Counted from the first letter of the stretch, positions 48,545-57,295 are shown. The stretch: DNA of 64,000 nucleotides from CAVSWT01 sp963775245 (GCA_963775245.1 CAVZID010000001.1:1-64000); one strand, 5' to 3'. Translations and numbers: made by a program. The notes: generated by a model not told the origin, from the sequence alone.

Positions 48545-49003
48545 ATGGCTGAAAGATTAATATATCATTTTATTAACGACGACGATTTTCTTCACATCTC
48601 AAATAAGATTAAAGAATTTGAAATGCAAACTGCAGGAGAAATCAGCGTAAGCATAAAAGAAAAAAGAAAATTTTCTCAAAGAAATAAATCAATTAAAGAA
48701 ATTGCAGAAGAAGAATTTTTCCGTCTTGGCATTGATAAGACAAGAGACAAAACCGGCATACTTATTTTTTTAATGCTCACCGATAGGCAATTCCATATTA
48801 CGGCTGATAAAGGCATTCACGAAAAAGTATCCGATTCAACCTGGGATGAAATAAAAAATCAAATTCAAGACTTTTTTGTGAAAGGAAAATTTGCAGAAGG
48901 TTTAATTTGGGGAGTTGAGGAAGTCGGTAAAATTTTAGCAAAACATTTTCCAATTAAGCCGGATGATACAAATGAAATTTCTAATAGGGTTGTGTTGAGT
49001 TAA
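48545..49003 (+). CDS. TPM-domain protein
   Basis: 152 residues forming a TPM domain: EMQTAGEISVSIKEK, EEEFFRLGIDKTRDKTGILIFLML, RQFHITADKGIHEKVSDSTWDEI and FAEGLIWGVEEVGKILAKHFP. Such domains also occur as membrane-anchored proteins with roles in envelope or photosystem repair and phosphatase-like activity. This copy has no membrane helix and is soluble, resembling the short YgcG-adjacent partner protein. It stands after a terminator as its own unit. Confidence 0.8.
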   Translation: MAERLIYHFINDDDFLHISNKIKEFEMQTAGEISVSIKEKRKFSQRNKSIKEIAEEEFFRLGIDKTRDKTGILIFLMLTDRQFHITADKGIHEKVSDSTWDEIKNQIQDFFVKGKFAEGLIWGVEEVGKILAKHFPIKPDDTNEISNRVVLS

Positions 49004-49011
49004 CCTTCAAG

Positions 49012-49092
49012 GTCATTGCGAATGAGTCTTCGAGTGAAGCAATCTCAGATATTGAATAAAAGATTGCTTCGGCTAATCGCTATCGCAATGAC
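49012..49092. repeat. Composite inverted repeat (GTCATTGCG ... CGCAATGAC)
   Basis: The outer arms are GTCATTGCG (49012-49020) and CGCAATGAC (49084-49092), with inner arms GAAGCAATCT (49036-49045) and AGATTGCTTC (49061-49070). All pairs are perfect. Repeats with this GTCATTGCGA...GAAGCAATCTC look recur in many bacterial genomes as non-coding dispersed elements. Confidence 0.75.
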
Positions 49093-49141
49093 AATTGTGT
49101 TTTTCCGATTTTTTTGGAATCTTTAATTAGATCTGTGAAAG

Positions 49142-49162
49142 ATGCTGAAACAAGTTCAGCAT
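49142..49162. repeat. ATGCTGAA...TTCAGCAT hairpin, copy 1
   Basis: ATGCTGAAA-CAA-GTTCAGCAT, an 8-bp stem. A near-identical 9-bp version is at 62091-62111, and both are followed by GAC. It lies just after the nucleotidyltransferase stop (minus strand), so it may also act as that operon's 3' hairpin. Confidence 0.7.
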
Positions 49163-49173
49163 GACGTTTAATC

Positions 49174-49909
49174 TCACTTCACGTACTTAACAACTTCTTC
49201 TTCAGCGGATTGGATATCATCGGCAGTATCAATTTCAATGCAGCGCAATCCTTCAACATCAACAGAAAATATTTTATTTCCCTTTTGAATGGCTTCTTCA
49301 AATGCAGCTTCATAAAAATGATTAACTTCTTTTCTCCTTAACATTTTGTCTTCTAAGATTTCAAACAGCTTTTGGTTGAACTCTTTATCAAATAATTCAA
49401 TTCCAATTGATTCGCCAATTGCTGCTTTCGGGTCAACAACTTTACTTATTTCCATAATAAAGTTTTCTTCATCAACAGAGACTTTTATTTCTTCTTCTCC
49501 TAAAACATGATCGGAACGGACGGCAAGACAATTATTGTGCCCTGAAGAGATTAACTTATTTATTATCCTGCTGTCAAAAATTATATCACTGTCCAGCAAC
49601 AGAATATCATTACCTAAAATAGAATCTTTTGCCAGCCATAGAGAATAAATATTATTTGTAGAATTATATATTTCATTAGTAATGAACTCAACATTTAGCT
49701 CAGGAAAGTTTAATCCGACAAAGTCTTTTATTTGTTCTTCCAGGTAACCGGTTACAATTACAATATCATCAATATCCATTTTTTAAAAGATTGTTTAATG
49801 TTCTTTCAAGAATTCGCTGGTCGCCGATTTTCAAAAGACATTTAGGTATACTATCGGTAATTGGGCGCAGCCTGGATGCAATCCCCGCTGCTAAAATTAT
49901 TCCTTTCAT
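49174..49909 (-). CDS. Sugar/choline-phosphate-type nucleotidyltransferase, frameshifted
   Basis: The start is the ATG at 49909, overlapping the upstream gene's stop as ATGA. The first frame reads MKGIILAAGIASRLRPITD and PKCLLKIGDQRILERTLNN, the nucleotidyltransferase NTP loop, then stops in LLKNGY. From 49779 another frame continues DDIVIVTGYLEEQI to 49174. One base in the A6 run near 49785 separates them. Joined it is ~244 residues, resembling LicC/PntC-type CTP:phosphocholine or aminoalkylphosphonate cytidylyltransferases (YNSTNNIYSLWLAKD, LLLDSDIIFD). It probably activates a small phosphorylated alcohol with CTP for the adjoining CDP-alcohol phosphotransferase. Confidence 0.82.
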
Positions 49910-50787
49910 GAATGGGAAGCCAGTTTTGTAGATGAATTTACATTTCTTTGAAATAGATATAAAAGCAAAGTTAAAATATTTCCAACCGTTACTAATCCAA
50001 TTAAATAAATATCAATCCGATTAATAAAAGCAGATATAATTAAAAAAGAAATTTCAGTTGTTGGGCCAAGGTAAGTCCACAAATGCATTATGAGCTTGTT
50101 CTTATTATAAAAATCAGCGGCATCATATTTTTTTGTTTCCGATTCAATTGTGCTCGAAGAAAACTTTAACTGTACAGCAGAATATTTAAAGTATATCCAT
50201 AACATAACTTTATCGAAAGTTTTCCCTTTTTGTTTGAGTAATCTATCATATTCTTCTCTAAAAAATTTCAAATCTTCACCAAGTATGCTTTTTCTATTTA
50301 AAGCATAATCCAAAAATCTGTTCCTATAAAAATCAAGAATGGATGAATGAATTGCATTGCTTATTCCCGCAGCAACTGTCATCGCCCACCAGAAGAGAGG
50401 ATTATTTGAATGACTTGCAAACCCAATACCTATCCCAATATAAGCTGCTGTGCTGACAATGTAATCACCAAAGCCGTCTAAAATTCTACCGATGTAAGTG
50501 CCGTTCTTCTTTAGCCGCGCTAATTGGCCGTCGCTGCAATCAAGTACATCATAAATAATAAAGCACACTCCGGCTAACATGTACAAAGTTGGATTAGCCA
50601 GGCCAAGCATTATACTTGCCAATACACCAAATATAATTGATACTATTGTTAAATGATTTGGAGTTAGATTTGTTTTTAGAATTGATTTAACAAAAATAAA
50701 AGCAAGCGGACGGTAAAATATGAGATCGAGAACTTCCTCAACCTCAATCATCTTTAAAGTATTTTTGAACTCTTCAAATAACGTCAT
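49906..50787 (-). CDS. CDP-alcohol phosphatidyltransferase family protein
   Basis: 293 residues with the diagnostic catalytic motif at about 83-108: DCSDGQLARLKKNG, then GRILDGFGD, i.e. D-x2-DG-x2-AR-x8-G-x3-D-x3-D. There are six or so membrane helices and an inserted soluble loop (EEYDRLLKQKGKTFDKVM). The family joins a CDP-alcohol to a second alcohol, making phospholipids such as PE, PC or PI. The stop overlaps the start of the nucleotidyltransferase by 4 bp, and the aminotransferase ends 2 bp upstream, so the three are translationally coupled. The head group is not predictable. Confidence 0.92.
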   Translation of the reverse strand: MTLFEEFKNTLKMIEVEEVLDLIFYRPLAFIFVKSILKTNLTPNHLTIVSIIFGVLASIMLGLANPTLYMLAGVCFIIYDVLDCSDGQLARLKKNGTYIGRILDGFGDYIVSTAAYIGIGIGFASHSNNPLFWWAMTVAAGISNAIHSSILDFYRNRFLDYALNRKSILGEDLKFFREEYDRLLKQKGKTFDKVMLWIYFKYSAVQLKFSSSTIESETKKYDAADFYNKNKLIMHLWTYLGPTTEISFLIISAFINRIDIYLIGLVTVGNILTLLLYLFQRNVNSSTKLASHS

Positions 50788-50789
50788 TA

Positions 50790-51827
50790 TTAAAGGCTGG
50801 ATTTACAAAACTCTTTAATCGCATCAATCACCATTTTATTTTGCTCTTGTGTTCCAAGTGAAATTCTTAAATGGGAATTTAGCAATTCTTCATTCATAAA
50901 TTTTACAATTAAGTTTTTCCCGGTTAAAAATTCTTTTAATGGGACTTTAATTTTCCCGGGAATTTTAACCAAAATAAAATTGGCATTTGATTTAAAAACT
51001 TTAAATCCCGGCAGCTTACCCAATTCATCATAATACAATTTCCTGTCTTCGCACATTTTATCCGCAATTCCATTATAATAATCTGCAGAATCCAATGCAG
51101 CTATTGCAACTTCTTCATTAAGTCTATTGAAGCCTAAATATCTATTAGTAAATTTTGCAAGATTTTTATGGTTCTCACCTACTAAAGCAAATCCGATTCT
51201 CATTCCGGCAAGAGCGTAATATTTCGAAAACGTTCTAATCACTATTAAGTTTGGGTATTTCTCAATTAACCCTTTTACATATTCATTTGAACTGTCATAC
51301 CAATATGCTTCATCAAGAACAACAACAGCATCTTTAAACGCTTCAAGTACTTTAAATAAATTTTCTTTAGAAATTGAATTGCCGGTTGGATTATTGGGAG
51401 AGCTAATCAAAACTACACTTGGTTTTTCTTTTTCAAATAGCTCAAGCATTTTATCAACATCATAATAAAAACTGTCTTCCCCTTCAATCAAAGGATACTC
51501 TACATTCTGGCCGTTCACTTCATCAGCCATAGCTTTATAATACCACCACGAGTAAGTTGGAATCATTATCTTCTGGCTCTCATTCATGTAACATTGAACA
51601 ACTTGCTTTAATAAATCTTCAGCACCATAGCCGAGTAAAACATTTTTTTCATCTATATTAAATTCTTTTGCTAATCTTTCGGAAAGAATACTTTTAACGC
51701 CTTTTGTGAAGACTTTAGAGTAAAAGCTAATCTTTGTGAGATCAGCATTTTTAAGGATATCAAAACATTTCGGGGCAGGCCCATAATTGTTTTCATTCCT
51801 GTCAAAGTAGATAATTTTATTGTTCAT
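50790..51827 (-). CDS. PLP-dependent class I/II aminotransferase (HisC-like)
   Basis: 345 residues. The fold-type-I aminotransferase features are VLISSPNNPTGNSISKEN, VVVLDEAYWYDSS, and the PLP lysine in TFSKYYALAGMRIGFALVG. The C-terminal SHLRISLGTQEQN carries the substrate arginine. Overall it most resembles histidinol-phosphate or threonine-phosphate-decarboxylase-type enzymes. It lacks histidine-pathway neighbours and is coupled to a CDP-alcohol transferase and a nucleotidyltransferase. It more likely makes or uses an amino-alcohol phosphate or aminophosphonate precursor (inference). Confidence 0.87.
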   Translation of the reverse strand: MNNKIIYFDRNENNYGPAPKCFDILKNADLTKISFYSKVFTKGVKSILSERLAKEFNIDEKNVLLGYGAEDLLKQVVQCYMNESQKIMIPTYSWWYYKAMADEVNGQNVEYPLIEGEDSFYYDVDKMLELFEKEKPSVVLISSPNNPTGNSISKENLFKVLEAFKDAVVVLDEAYWYDSSNEYVKGLIEKYPNLIVIRTFSKYYALAGMRIGFALVGENHKNLAKFTNRYLGFNRLNEEVAIAALDSADYYNGIADKMCEDRKLYYDELGKLPGFKVFKSNANFILVKIPGKIKVPLKEFLTGKNLIVKFMNEELLNSHLRISLGTQEQNKMVIDAIKEFCKSSL

Positions 51828-52021
51828 AAAAAATTCATAATTGTAATTAAATAAATAATTAAATTTTTCTGCGCTGGGAAATTTTTACGCTCATTTTGCA
51901 GAAAATAAAATAACAATAACAATTAAAATATTAAAAAGGTTGCTATAACTGAAATTAAATTTTAAGATTTATTTATTCTGTGTGGAAGGTTTATTGCAGA
52001 AATTAAATTGAATAAAATTAA

Positions 52022-52831
52022 CTAGACAATTAATAATTGTATCGCTTTAAAAATTAGATAGAGAGCTACTAAAAGCAGCACCACACCTAAAGAACGTATT
52101 ATTCCATTTACGAGCTTTAGGTTTAATTTTTTTCTAAACTTTACAATTGTTCTCGAATAAATATACAACCATAGAAAGCTGCCGAATGCTAAGGAGAAAC
52201 CATATACAGTTCCTAACAACAACGGGTTTAAAGTTTGTTCTTCCTCGTTATCTTGATTTACATATTTTAAGGAATCAATGGGAAGATTTTTCAATTTCTT
52301 TAATTCATTACCTGACATTTCTCTAATTGTATTTACGTTTTCTTTAATGATTAAATTTAATCCGCCGGTATGGAGCCCAATTGAAGAAACAAAAGAGAAA
52401 ATTAAAAAAGTTGAAGTAAGCCAGCCAAGAAAGAGGGAGGGATTGGTTAGGTTTATTATTATTCCTGTCCTCATTCCGCCTTTATTTTTAAGCTTGTCTT
52501 TAATTACATTTTTTTCATCCGGGTTGTCAAGACTGAATTTTGTTCGAATGATTTTAATTCCAACAGCTATTAAAACCACGCCGCCAGCAAGTAAAAGATA
52601 CGGTATAATCGGCCTGTATAAAGAATATAGAGATGAAATACCGAATACAATAATAACAATATAAAGGAATTCAATTATTGAGGCGCCAAGAGCAGTTCGA
52701 ATGCAATAACGAAGCTTGCCGCTTAAAGCATTTGAAGTAATAATGACATTTATGGGACCAGCTACGGGAATGGAAAAAATAAAACCGGCGCAAAACCCGA
52801 TTATAGTAATTGTAATAAGGGCTTCTAGCAT
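52022..52831 (-). CDS. LysE/RhtB family exporter
   Basis: 269 residues. The N-terminal helix and motif (FIFSIPVAGPINVIITSNAL, then RTALGASIIEFLYIVI) are the LysE family signature. About six membrane segments follow. A 60-residue polar insertion near 150-200 (GGLNLIIKENVNTIREMSGN ... NQDNEEEQTL) makes it longer than the ~205-residue norm. Members export amino acids such as lysine, threonine or homoserine. The substrate is not predictable. Monocistronic. Confidence 0.85.
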   Translation of the reverse strand: MLEALITITIIGFCAGFIFSIPVAGPINVIITSNALSGKLRYCIRTALGASIIEFLYIVIIVFGISSLYSLYRPIIPYLLLAGGVVLIAVGIKIIRTKFSLDNPDEKNVIKDKLKNKGGMRTGIIINLTNPSLFLGWLTSTFLIFSFVSSIGLHTGGLNLIIKENVNTIREMSGNELKKLKNLPIDSLKYVNQDNEEEQTLNPLLLGTVYGFSLAFGSFLWLYIYSRTIVKFRKKLNLKLVNGIIRSLGVVLLLVALYLIFKAIQLLIV

Positions 52832-53411
52832 ACCTTGCCGATTTTAGTATGAATATCAAATAATAAAATCTCTCACTATCTCCATATTCTAAAATTACAA
52901 AATTACAAAATCTGGATTGAAACAAAAATTTTTAATTGACTTATTTTTAAGATAAAGGCAAAACTGTTCAAATTAAATTAGAAATAAGAAATCTTTTTTA
53001 TAAAATAATGCCTGAAAATAAATGGTCTGATTCTGATTACTATATGAACAAGAACTTATTTCATCCCGTCGGGGTTAAAGAGAATTAGTTTATTTATTTT
53101 GTTATGATAATTTCAGGACTTCGGGATTTAGCATTGCTATGCATTCTAATAATGAAAACGCCGAGGGGATAACATTACGAATCATAAAAAATGTTTGGAT
53201 TATTTTTTAAATTTTAATTTTGTATAATGGCTATGTTTAGACAGAAATGTATTCAAGTCAGGGAATATGTAAATATTATTTTAGATTTTTACATTTCTAA
53301 TTTATTAAATCAATTCTATGAATTATAATCTCAATTAATTATTTTTCTTTTAATGAATTCATTAGAAATAAAAATTACACATCAATTCAATCACAACTTG
53401 CAGAGGGAACA
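52832..53411. other. Divergent intergenic region, no gene seen
   Basis: 580 AT-rich bp between the LysE-type gene (minus) and the beta-CASP gene (plus). GC-richer fragments at 53068-53080 (CATCCCGTCGGGG) and 53160-53175 (CGCCGAGGGGAT) look like decayed repeat elements. AGAGGGAA at 53401-53408 is the ribosome-binding site of the next gene. No ORF or RNA gene is supported. Confidence 0.45.
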
Positions 53412-54809
53412 TTGGAAATTCAATTTATCGGCGCAGCACAAGAAGTAACCGGCTCACAGCATCTTTTAAAAATTAACGGCAAAAGAATTCTTTTAGAATG
53501 CGGAATGTATCAAGGACATCGTAAAGATGCATTTGAAAAAAATAGAAACTTTATTTTTAATCCGGCAGAGATTGACATTATGCTTCTTTCTCATGCTCAC
53601 ATAGACCATTCAGGCAATATTCCCAACCTTGTTAAGAATGGTTTTAAAGGAATCATTTACACAACCAGTGCAACAGTTGACCTTTGCCAGATTATGTTAA
53701 GAGATTCTGCTTACTTACAAGAAAGAGACGTTGAGTGGGTAAATAGACGAAGAGCAAAACATAAACAAAAATTATTCGAACCACTTTATACAATTGACGA
53801 TGTTGAGGCAGCTTTAACACATTTTGTTGGAGTTCAATATGATAAAGAAATTGAAGTTGTTCCAGGAGTACGCGCTGTTTTTAGAGATGCCGGGCATATA
53901 CTCGGTTCAGCAAGCATAATGCTTGAGATAAATGAGAATGGTAAAAAAACAAGGTTGGGTTTTACCGGCGACCTTGGCCGTGATGAAATGCCAATTCTTC
54001 GTAACCCAAATATTATGCGTGACCTTGACGTTTTGATAATGGAAAGCACTTATGGAAATAGACTGCATTCGGTAAGCAATGAAGCGGAAGAAGAATTAGC
54101 GACTACAATTATTGAAACCTTAAACCAAAATGGAAAAATAATTATTCCTTCTTTTGCTGTGGGAAGAACTCAATTGTTAGTTTACATGCTTCATAAACTT
54201 TGGGATCAAAATAGAATTCCTCAATTCCCTATTTATGTTGATTCTCCTCTTGCTGTTAAAGCAACTGATGTATTCAGGCTTCACCCGGAATGTTTTGATA
54301 GAGAAACTTATCGGGTTTTCATAGAAAATCATGAGGACCCTTTTGGCTTTGGAAGGCTTACATACATTCAAGATGTAGAAGCTTCAAAAGCATTAAATAA
54401 AGATAATACATCGTGCATAATAATTTCTGCTTCAGGAATGGCGGAAGGCGGAAGAATACTTCACCATCTTAAAAATAATATTGAAGATAAACGAAATTTA
54501 ATTTTGTTTGTTGGTTATGCCGCAGAAAATACACTGGCAAGAAAAATTATGGATGGAGCTGAAGAAGTAAGTATTTTAGGAGACGTTCATAAAGTTAAAG
54601 CAAATATTAAAAAGATGGATTACTTCTCAGGCCATGCAGACCAAAAAGGATTGTTAGGCTACTTGAAGTTAAGCTCTCCGGAAAAATTAAAAAATATTTT
54701 TCTTGTACATGGTGAAGCGGAACAAGCTGAACCTTTAATCGAGAAGATTAAAAGTAAAGGTTACAAATCTGTTTATTACCCGGTGCATGGGCAAAAGTTT
54801 GAGATTTGA
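53412..54809 (+). CDS. MBL-fold beta-CASP metallo-hydrolase (RNA-specificity type)
   Basis: 465 residues starting with TTG (AGAGGGAA just upstream). The metallo-beta-lactamase core has LLSHAHIDHSGN (HxHxDH), DAGHILGSAS and GFTGDLGRD. The beta-CASP insertion carries ESTYGNR, IIPSFAVGRTQ, ASGMAEGGRILHH and the C-terminal FSGHADQKGLL and LVHGE, matching the bacterial YSH1/RNase-J-related nuclease group. These are mostly putative RNA endo/exonucleases of uncertain in vivo target. Monocistronic, with a hairpin terminator at 54867. Confidence 0.92.
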   Translation: MEIQFIGAAQEVTGSQHLLKINGKRILLECGMYQGHRKDAFEKNRNFIFNPAEIDIMLLSHAHIDHSGNIPNLVKNGFKGIIYTTSATVDLCQIMLRDSAYLQERDVEWVNRRRAKHKQKLFEPLYTIDDVEAALTHFVGVQYDKEIEVVPGVRAVFRDAGHILGSASIMLEINENGKKTRLGFTGDLGRDEMPILRNPNIMRDLDVLIMESTYGNRLHSVSNEAEEELATTIIETLNQNGKIIIPSFAVGRTQLLVYMLHKLWDQNRIPQFPIYVDSPLAVKATDVFRLHPECFDRETYRVFIENHEDPFGFGRLTYIQDVEASKALNKDNTSCIIISASGMAEGGRILHHLKNNIEDKRNLILFVGYAAENTLARKIMDGAEEVSILGDVHKVKANIKKMDYFSGHADQKGLLGYLKLSSPEKLKNIFLVHGEAEQAEPLIEKIKSKGYKSVYYPVHGQKFEI

Positions 54810-54866
54810 GTTATCCTAAACTTTCTCACGGAAGGTTTTTTAAAACTAACTTTTAAAATCTAATTC

Positions 54867-54899
54867 ACAAACCCAATTTCTTTGAGAAATTGGGTTTGT
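54867..54899 (+). terminator. AAACCCAATTTCT hairpin with T-run, copy 4
   Basis: A perfect 15-bp stem, ACAAACCCAATTTCT with its reverse complement and a TTG loop, followed by GTTTTTC. 57 bp after the beta-CASP stop: the only copy with a convincing T-run for its upstream gene. Confidence 0.8.
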
Positions 54900-55108
54900 T
54901 TTTCCCGATCTTCCATATGAACAAGAATAAATTACTTATCAATTTAATAACCACTTTTTATTAGAATTATAAAATGAAAACCCCATCCATTCTCATTTAA
55001 TACAAATTATCTCTCTAATTTATGTAATATTTTAAGGAAAATATTGGTTTGAAAATTGCGTCCTCTAAAAGTTGATTTTTTAAAGTTGCACATAAAAAAC
55101 GGGATGTC

Positions 55109-57142
55109 ATGTTTTATCTTCTACAAAAAACAAAAATTTTCATATTAGCTTTATCATTTTTAATCATCTCATCAAACAATATTTTTTCACAAGGATTTTT
55201 ACATGCTTCAGGAAGATATATCGTAAATGGAAATGATGAACTAGTGTTGCTTCGGGGAATTGGATTAGGCGGCTGGCTTGAGCAGGAAGGTTACATGCTT
55301 CAAACATCAGGATTCGCTAACTCTCCAACAGAAATAAGAAATAAAATCGTCGGTTTAATTGGAGAAGCTAACACAGATAGTTTTTATCAGGCATATTATG
55401 AAAATTTTTTAAGTAAAAAAGACGTGGATAAAATTGCAGAATGGGGTTTCAATTCAATTAGGCTTCCAATGCATTACAATCTTCTAACACCAACCGATCA
55501 ACCCGGAGTTTATACCGAAAAAGGATTTGCAATGATTGACAGTTTACTTGCGTGGTGCAAAGAAAATCATTTGTATTTAATATTAGATCTTCATTGCGCC
55601 CCAGGCGGACAAAGCAGTGATAACATCAGCGATTATCAAAGCGGTGTTCCTTCTCTTTGGGAAAGTGAAGAAAACAAAACACGCACCATCGACCTCTGGA
55701 AAAAGTTAGCAGAACGCTATGCAAATGAAGAATGGATTGGAGGTTATGATTTGTTAAATGAACCTCATTGGGATTTATCTCCTAATAATCAGCCTTTAAG
55801 GGATTTATATATAAACATAACAAATGCAATCAGGGATGTAGATACAAACCATATTATTTACATCGAAGGTAATCAGTATGCAACGGATTTCAACGGCCTT
55901 GGTTCGCCATGGGATAAAAATTTTGTTTACAGTTTTCACAAATACTGGAGTAACCCTGACCAAGGGTCAATTCAATATTTAATCAGCTTAAGCCAGCAAT
56001 ATAATGTTCCTTTGTGGCTGGGTGAATCGGGAGAAAACTCCAATAAGTGGTTTACAGATTGTATTCAATTAATGGAAGCAAATAAAATCGGCTGGTGCTG
56101 GTGGCCTCATAAAAAAATTGAATCAATTGCCGGGCCTCTTTCCGCAAAAGAAACACCGGAATATAAAGTGCTTTTAAATTATTGGAGTAAGGGTGGAACA
56201 AAACCATCTGTAACTTATGCTTTAAATGCTTTGCTGGGTATGGCAGCAAACTTAGCAATTGATAAATGCGAATTTCATCCTGATGTAATTGATGCAATGT
56301 TTAGACAAATTAATAATAATGAAACAATTCCTTATGCAGTGAACAATGTGCCAGGAAGGATTTATGCTGTTAATTATGATATGGGACAAATGGGAAAAGC
56401 TTACCGTGACGATGACTACCAACAAATTAATGGAACCTCAATGACTACCTGGAATAGCGGATGGGCATTAAGAAACGATGGCGTTGATATTGAAACTTGC
56501 TCTGATTCTTACTCAAACGGTTATAACGTTGGATGGATTGGAACAAATGAGTTTTTAAATTACACAGTTAATGTAGTAGAGACAGGCGTTTACAAATTAA
56601 ATGTAAGAGTTACCGGAAATAATTCAGGTGGAAAAATTTTATTTAGAGTTGACAACCAAAATGTAACCGGCTTTATTGATGTTCCTGTAACAGGTGGATG
56701 GAATTCATGGAAAACTATTTCAGATACAAGCAATATTAAATTAACTGCGGGATCTCATCTTTTGCAAATGAACTTTTATTTCGGCGGCTTTATTGTTGCT
56801 TCATTTGAATTAACCAAGTCATTGGTTAGTGTGAATGATAAGAAAGAAAAAGTAAAATCTTTTAAGGTTTATCAAAATTATCCTAACCCATTTAATCCAA
56901 GTACTAAAATAAAATATTCTGTTCCCTTCGTAGAGACGGGGCATGCCCCGTCTCTACAACTGCGGATTTATGATATCCTTGGAAATGAAGTAGCTACACT
57001 AATAAATAAAAACCAGCAGCCTGGCGATTACGAATTTAATTTTGACGCAAACAAATATCATCTTTCAAGCGGAGTTTATTTCTTTAAAGTAAGTTTAAAT
57101 GGGTTAAATACAAAAGTTATGAAAGCAATATTGCTTCAGTAA
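55109..57142 (+). CDS. Secreted GH5-type glycoside hydrolase with CBM6-like and T9SS sorting domains
   Basis: 677 residues. The signal peptide ends near 27 (ILALSFLIISSNNIFSQ). A GH5/cellulase domain spans about 30-355: RGIGLGGWLEQEG, SIRLPMHYN, LILDLHCAPGGQ, acid/base Glu218 in DLLNEPHW, nucleophile Glu306 in LWLGESGEN and WCWWPHK. A CBM6-like beta-sandwich lies at about 410-580 (GVDIETCSDSYSNGYNVGWI, LNYTVNVVETGVYKLNVRV). The T9SS sorting domain ends it (NYPNPFNPSTKIKYSVP ... KAILLQ). A 28-bp palindrome sits in frame within that domain. The enzyme probably cuts beta-glucans or related polysaccharides outside the cell. The exact substrate is unknown. Confidence 0.92.
   Translation: MFYLLQKTKIFILALSFLIISSNNIFSQGFLHASGRYIVNGNDELVLLRGIGLGGWLEQEGYMLQTSGFANSPTEIRNKIVGLIGEANTDSFYQAYYENFLSKKDVDKIAEWGFNSIRLPMHYNLLTPTDQPGVYTEKGFAMIDSLLAWCKENHLYLILDLHCAPGGQSSDNISDYQSGVPSLWESEENKTRTIDLWKKLAERYANEEWIGGYDLLNEPHWDLSPNNQPLRDLYINITNAIRDVDTNHIIYIEGNQYATDFNGLGSPWDKNFVYSFHKYWSNPDQGSIQYLISLSQQYNVPLWLGESGENSNKWFTDCIQLMEANKIGWCWWPHKKIESIAGPLSAKETPEYKVLLNYWSKGGTKPSVTYALNALLGMAANLAIDKCEFHPDVIDAMFRQINNNETIPYAVNNVPGRIYAVNYDMGQMGKAYRDDDYQQINGTSMTTWNSGWALRNDGVDIETCSDSYSNGYNVGWIGTNEFLNYTVNVVETGVYKLNVRVTGNNSGGKILFRVDNQNVTGFIDVPVTGGWNSWKTISDTSNIKLTAGSHLLQMNFYFGGFIVASFELTKSLVSVNDKKEKVKSFKVYQNYPNPFNPSTKIKYSVPFVETGHAPSLQLRIYDILGNEVATLINKNQQPGDYEFNFDANKYHLSSGVYFFKVSLNGLNTKVMKAILLQ
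56930..56957. repeat. 28-bp perfect palindrome in frame inside the sorting domain
   Basis: GTAGAGACGGGGCA followed by its exact reverse complement. It encodes part of FVETGHAPSL between KYSVP and QLRIYDILG. The reading frame is kept. The same 28-bp length and GTAG...CTAC ends recur at 58817-58844. Confidence 0.92.
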
Positions 57143-57168
57143 GTTAGAGAACTACCAGCCCCTCCAAT

Positions 57169-57185
57169 CCTCCCCAAAAGGGAGG
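57169..57185. repeat. CCTCCC-CAAAA-GGGAGG palindrome
   Basis: A 6-bp stem with a 5-base loop, preceded by CAGCCCCTCCAAT. It lies 27 bp after the GH5 stop and directly before an orphan piece of T9SS sorting domain. Confidence 0.75.
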
Positions 57186-57190
57186 CTTAA

Positions 57191-57292
57191 GTGCAGTTAG
57201 ATTTATATGATGTTTTGGGAAAAGAAGTTGCTTCTCTTGTTAATAAAAAAGACGCCTTGTCCTGGCATCTTTTTCAAATTAAAAATTCTTAG
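57191..57292 (+). pseudogene. Orphan fragment of a T9SS sorting domain
   Basis: The frame reads DLYDVLGKEVASLVNKK, the second half of a T9SS sorting domain, then degenerates (DALSWHLFQIKNS) and stops at 57290-57292. There is no sorting-domain start; a palindrome at 57169-57185 takes its place. It is probably a leftover of a duplicated or replaced C-terminus of the GH5 gene 50 bp upstream. It is not expressed as a protein in its own right. Confidence 0.6.
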
Positions 57293-57295
57293 GAT

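Noticed and set aside
50790..51827. Histidinol-phosphate aminotransferase of histidine biosynthesis (hisC)
   Set aside because: Sequence is HisC-like, but the coupled neighbours are lipid head-group genes and no his gene is near, so the symbol is not justified.
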